DNA of 64,000 nucleotides, taken from Cyanobacteria bacterium SBLK (GTDB taxonomy: Bacteria; Cyanobacteriota; Cyanobacteriia; Cyanobacteriales; Spirulinaceae). A model generated the notes under the pieces. That model was given only the letters and a program-made list of their open reading frames with translations. It was not told the origin of the DNA and did not search any database. Below, one piece after another: positions 61,561-64,000 of this stretch. Numbering within the stretch: position 1 is the first letter of the stretch; the number at the start of each line of letters is the position of its first letter. The stretch is from positions 103,219 through 167,218 of the forward strand of contig JAGHZQ010000041.1 of NCBI GenBank assembly GCA_017746715.1, written 5' to 3'. A program made the translations under genes and the position numbers.

Positions 61561-64000
61561 ATGAATCGACGGCGCAAAGGAGAAACATCTCGAGCGATTA
61601 ATGAACGATCGCTTTCGACTTTATTGAGGGCGCTCTTACTTTCGCAAGGACAGTTTGCCTTGATTTTAGTTCGCTGCAATTATCAAGGACTGCGCGAAGA
61701 AATCTGGCAAAAATTTCAAGAGGCCGTTTTCTTGCGATCGCCGGATCTGGCCTCCCTCAAAGCCTTGCACCTCAACCCCTCGATTTCGACTCTCCTCGCC
61801 CCTCTCTTGGATGCCCTAGAAGCCGAACCCGATCGCCAAGAAACGCCCTCTCCCCTCGCCTCCCCTACTGCCCCTGCTGCCCCTGCTGCCCCTGCCTCCC
61901 CCTCTTCCCCTGCCTCCCCCTCTTCCCCTCCTTCCCCTTCCCCCTCTGCGCTTGTTATTTTTGGTTTAGAACTCGTTAAAGACCCCGATCGCCTTTTCAA
62001 AGCCGCCAATCAAATCCGCGATGAATTTCGCAAGCATCTCTCTCTACCGATTATTTTTTGGGTCACGGACGATCTGTTGCAAAAGCTGGCACGCCTTGCC
62101 CCTGACTTTAGAAGTTGGGCTGCCGCATCAATTAAATTCGAGCTTCCCCTCGCCGAGTCGGCCACCTTGGTCTGGCAAACAACCGAGAATGTTTTTCAAC
62201 AACTTCTCGAAACTGGGTCAGATAAATTTACCCCCAATGAAGCCCTCGATCTCGCCCCCGGATGTCGCACCCGTCGAGAATTAGAATTTGCTCGCGGCGA
62301 ATTTCTCTCCTCGTCCAAGCGGTTAAACTCTGCTAGCGAAGCCACTTGGCAATTCATTTTAGGCCGGGATGCCTATCAGCAAAATCAGCTCGAGGGAGCC
62401 TTGCAATATTTCCAAAAAAGCCTCGATTTTTGGTGTCGGGGAACGGGGTATTGGAGTATTGGTAATTGGCTGCTGGTAGAGGAACAATGGGGCGAAGATT
62501 CTCTCTCGATCGAATCCTCGGGAAGCGGGAGCGCTCTGGTATTACCCCGCCAGCTTCACGTCACGAATCCTTTTTTAGAACAAAAAGGCGTGACACTTTT
62601 TCACTTGGGGTTGTGCCATTGTTTGGCAGCACGACAAAATCCGGCCAGTGCGGTAGAGGCTTGGCAAGAAGCCAAAACTTGTTTTGGCGCGAGTTTGGAA
62701 ATTTTTACCGTCAAACAAAAACCGGATTTTGCTGCTGGGTTGATCGTTCAGTTGGGAATCGTTTTGCAACAACTCGAAGAATGGAGCGCCCTGAAGGGGC
62801 TGAGCCTTTATGCGTTGAACTGTTTTAACGATCGATTCCAGACTTTACACCCTCATGCCTATGGTTTTTTGGCGCGGGTGGCGTTAGAAAGAGGAGAGTG
62901 GGAGCAGGCCGAACGCCTTGCCCGACAATCCCTCGACTGCCTGAGCCAAATCCCTTATCCCCTCCCCCAACAGCACGCCAGTTATTTGCTCCTCCTCGCC
63001 CGAGTCAAGCACTGCCAAGAGGAAAGTCAACTGGCTATCGAACAGTTGCAGAATGCCCGCCAAATCCTTTTAGATCGCTGGTCTCTCGCCGACGATCGCG
63101 ATGTTCCCCTGCAAAAAGAACGCTTGTATTTGGAAATTCTAGCAGAGTTGCGTTTCCTCTATTGGGAAGGCCAGCAGTACAAGCAAGCCTTTGCCCTCAA
63201 ACAAGAACGGCAATTCATCGAACATTATTGCGGATTGCGAGCCTTTCACGGTCTTTATCCCGTTGCCGCTCCCGATTCTGCCACCTCCGAAGGAAGTTTG
63301 TGGGACAATGTCATCGATCGCCGTTCCCAAGCCGCAATCGCGGCCTCGGGTCGCCAAGCCATTGTCGAAGAACTGCTCGAAACCCTCAGCCTGCGAGATC
63401 GCAAGTTAACCATTCTCCACGGGGCTTCTGGGGTTGGAAAAAGCAGTCTCTTGCGGAGATGCTTACTCGCCACCCTCAAAGAAAAACCCATTGCTGCTCG
63501 CAACGCTTTACCGATTTTACAAACTCGGTATCGCTATTGGGAACGAGAACTGTGCCGTCTTTTTGATGAAGCAATCGCCAATATCCCCCTCTATCCTCCC
63601 CGTGGGGGGACAGAAGGAGGCAGATCCAGTGGAGGGGCTGAAGCCAATGGGGCAACTGGCGGGGAAAAGTTTTCTGGCTCCCCTTCAGAGAAACCCTGGC
63701 AAATCGTACAACAGCTGCGAGATCGCCTCAGCGGACGTTTCTTTACCCTGTTAATTTTCGACCAGTTCGAGGAATTTTTCTTCCTCTGTCCTCAAATCGA
63801 ACGACGACAAAAATTTTACGAATTTCTGCAAGAGGTGCTTGCTATTCCTTTTGTAAAAGTCATCCTCTCGATTCGCGAAGATTATTTGCATCACTTATTG
63901 GAAATTGAAACCTGCGTGGATCTCGCCACTATTGACAACAATCTCCTCGATCGCGGCAATCGTTACTGTCTTAAAGATTTAACTCCCGAAGAAACCCGCA
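61561..64000 (+). CDS. Large TPR/STAND NTPase (partial, runs off right edge)
   Basis: 813 residues are visible. Residues 1-200 are the domain shared with the 163-aa protein at 20700, split by a PAAPAAPASPSSP linker (plus-strand 61855-61945). TPR-like helices follow (about 250-600, for example LEGALQYFQKSLDFW). The NTPase begins with Walker A LHGASGVGKSSLLRRCL (about 619-635), Walker B TLLIFDQFEEFFFLCP (about 730-745), and VKVILSIREDYLHHLLEIE, the nSTAND1-type signature. An ENG-rich insert (PPRGGTEGGRSSGG, about 681) interrupts the NTPase. The C-terminal effector or sensor, possibly WD40, lies beyond the window. Predicted role: regulated signalling or conflict NTPase. Confidence 0.85.
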   Translation, partial: MNRRRKGETSRAINERSLSTLLRALLLSQGQFALILVRCNYQGLREEIWQKFQEAVFLRSPDLASLKALHLNPSISTLLAPLLDALEAEPDRQETPSPLASPTAPAAPAAPASPSSPASPSSPPSPSPSALVIFGLELVKDPDRLFKAANQIRDEFRKHLSLPIIFWVTDDLLQKLARLAPDFRSWAAASIKFELPLAESATLVWQTTENVFQQLLETGSDKFTPNEALDLAPGCRTRRELEFARGEFLSSSKRLNSASEATWQFILGRDAYQQNQLEGALQYFQKSLDFWCRGTGYWSIGNWLLVEEQWGEDSLSIESSGSGSALVLPRQLHVTNPFLEQKGVTLFHLGLCHCLAARQNPASAVEAWQEAKTCFGASLEIFTVKQKPDFAAGLIVQLGIVLQQLEEWSALKGLSLYALNCFNDRFQTLHPHAYGFLARVALERGEWEQAERLARQSLDCLSQIPYPLPQQHASYLLLLARVKHCQEESQLAIEQLQNARQILLDRWSLADDRDVPLQKERLYLEILAELRFLYWEGQQYKQAFALKQERQFIEHYCGLRAFHGLYPVAAPDSATSEGSLWDNVIDRRSQAAIAASGRQAIVEELLETLSLRDRKLTILHGASGVGKSSLLRRCLLATLKEKPIAARNALPILQTRYRYWERELCRLFDEAIANIPLYPPRGGTEGGRSSGGAEANGATGGEKFSGSPSEKPWQIVQQLRDRLSGRFFTLLIFDQFEEFFFLCPQIERRQKFYEFLQEVLAIPFVKVILSIREDYLHHLLEIETCVDLATIDNNLLDRGNRYCLKDLTPEETR

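Overview
The window is chromosomal DNA of a cyanobacterium, most likely a filamentous, Oscillatoria-like one. The HIP1 palindrome GCGATCGC is scattered throughout. The genes include psb27 (photosystem II assembly), the myxoxanthophyll genes cruF and cruG, a cyanobacterial DUF3611 membrane protein, ftsQ, and large TPR, CHAT, STAND and WD40 proteins typical of such genomes. Dispersed cyanobacterial repeats also occur, some inside genes. All functions are read from sequence patterns; no database search was run.

Region 1 (1-16268) is an accessory cluster linked to an extracellular or thylakoid-anchored contractile injection system (eCIS). It holds a 1646-aa DUF4157 cargo protein with a pre-toxin region and a charged C-terminal candidate toxin, and a 145-aa gene overlapping its stop codon by 4 bp that is probably the immunity gene. 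Beside them lie an orphan Hint-domain cassette and an Imm26-like gene running off the left edge. Divergent from the cargo is an eCIS-type AAA+ ATPase. Convergent with the ATPase is a three-gene minus-strand operon: two single-membrane-span proteins with Ig/CARDB-like repeats, one of them ending in WD40 repeats, and a 413-aa structural or DUF4159-like protein. No sheath, tube or baseplate genes are present, so this is a satellite locus.

Region 2 (16360-37471) is mostly housekeeping and hypothetical genes: TPR proteins, a glycogen debranching enzyme, an Rpn/PD-(D/E)XK protein, serS, DUF3611, a PadR regulator, type 2 IPP isomerase, surE, a 1169-aa NB-ARC protein with 14 WD40 repeats, a HerA-like ATPase and a secreted propeller-like protein.

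Region 3 (37593-39417, minus strand) is a tRNA array of 12 tRNA genes plus a 150-nt tRNA-like locus after aroE. Several members are atypical. Ser(GCU) and Leu(CAA) carry the same palindromic insert in the T loop, both Leu genes lack a long variable arm, and two T loops have TGC instead of TTC.

Region 4 (39416-58775) holds aroE, rfbB, psb27, a GH10-like lipopolysaccharide- or envelope-type glycosidase, a decayed restriction-modification locus (43687-44875), a GNAT acetyltransferase, cruF-cruG, a TPR-CHAT protein lacking the usual catalytic His and Cys, a GH38 alpha-mannosidase, ftsQ and a family 2 glycosyltransferase.

Region 5 (59071-64000) holds a P-loop ATPase, ribokinase and the start of a large TPR/STAND NTPase that runs off the right edge. 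Its N-terminal domain recurs as a stand-alone 163-aa protein at 20700.
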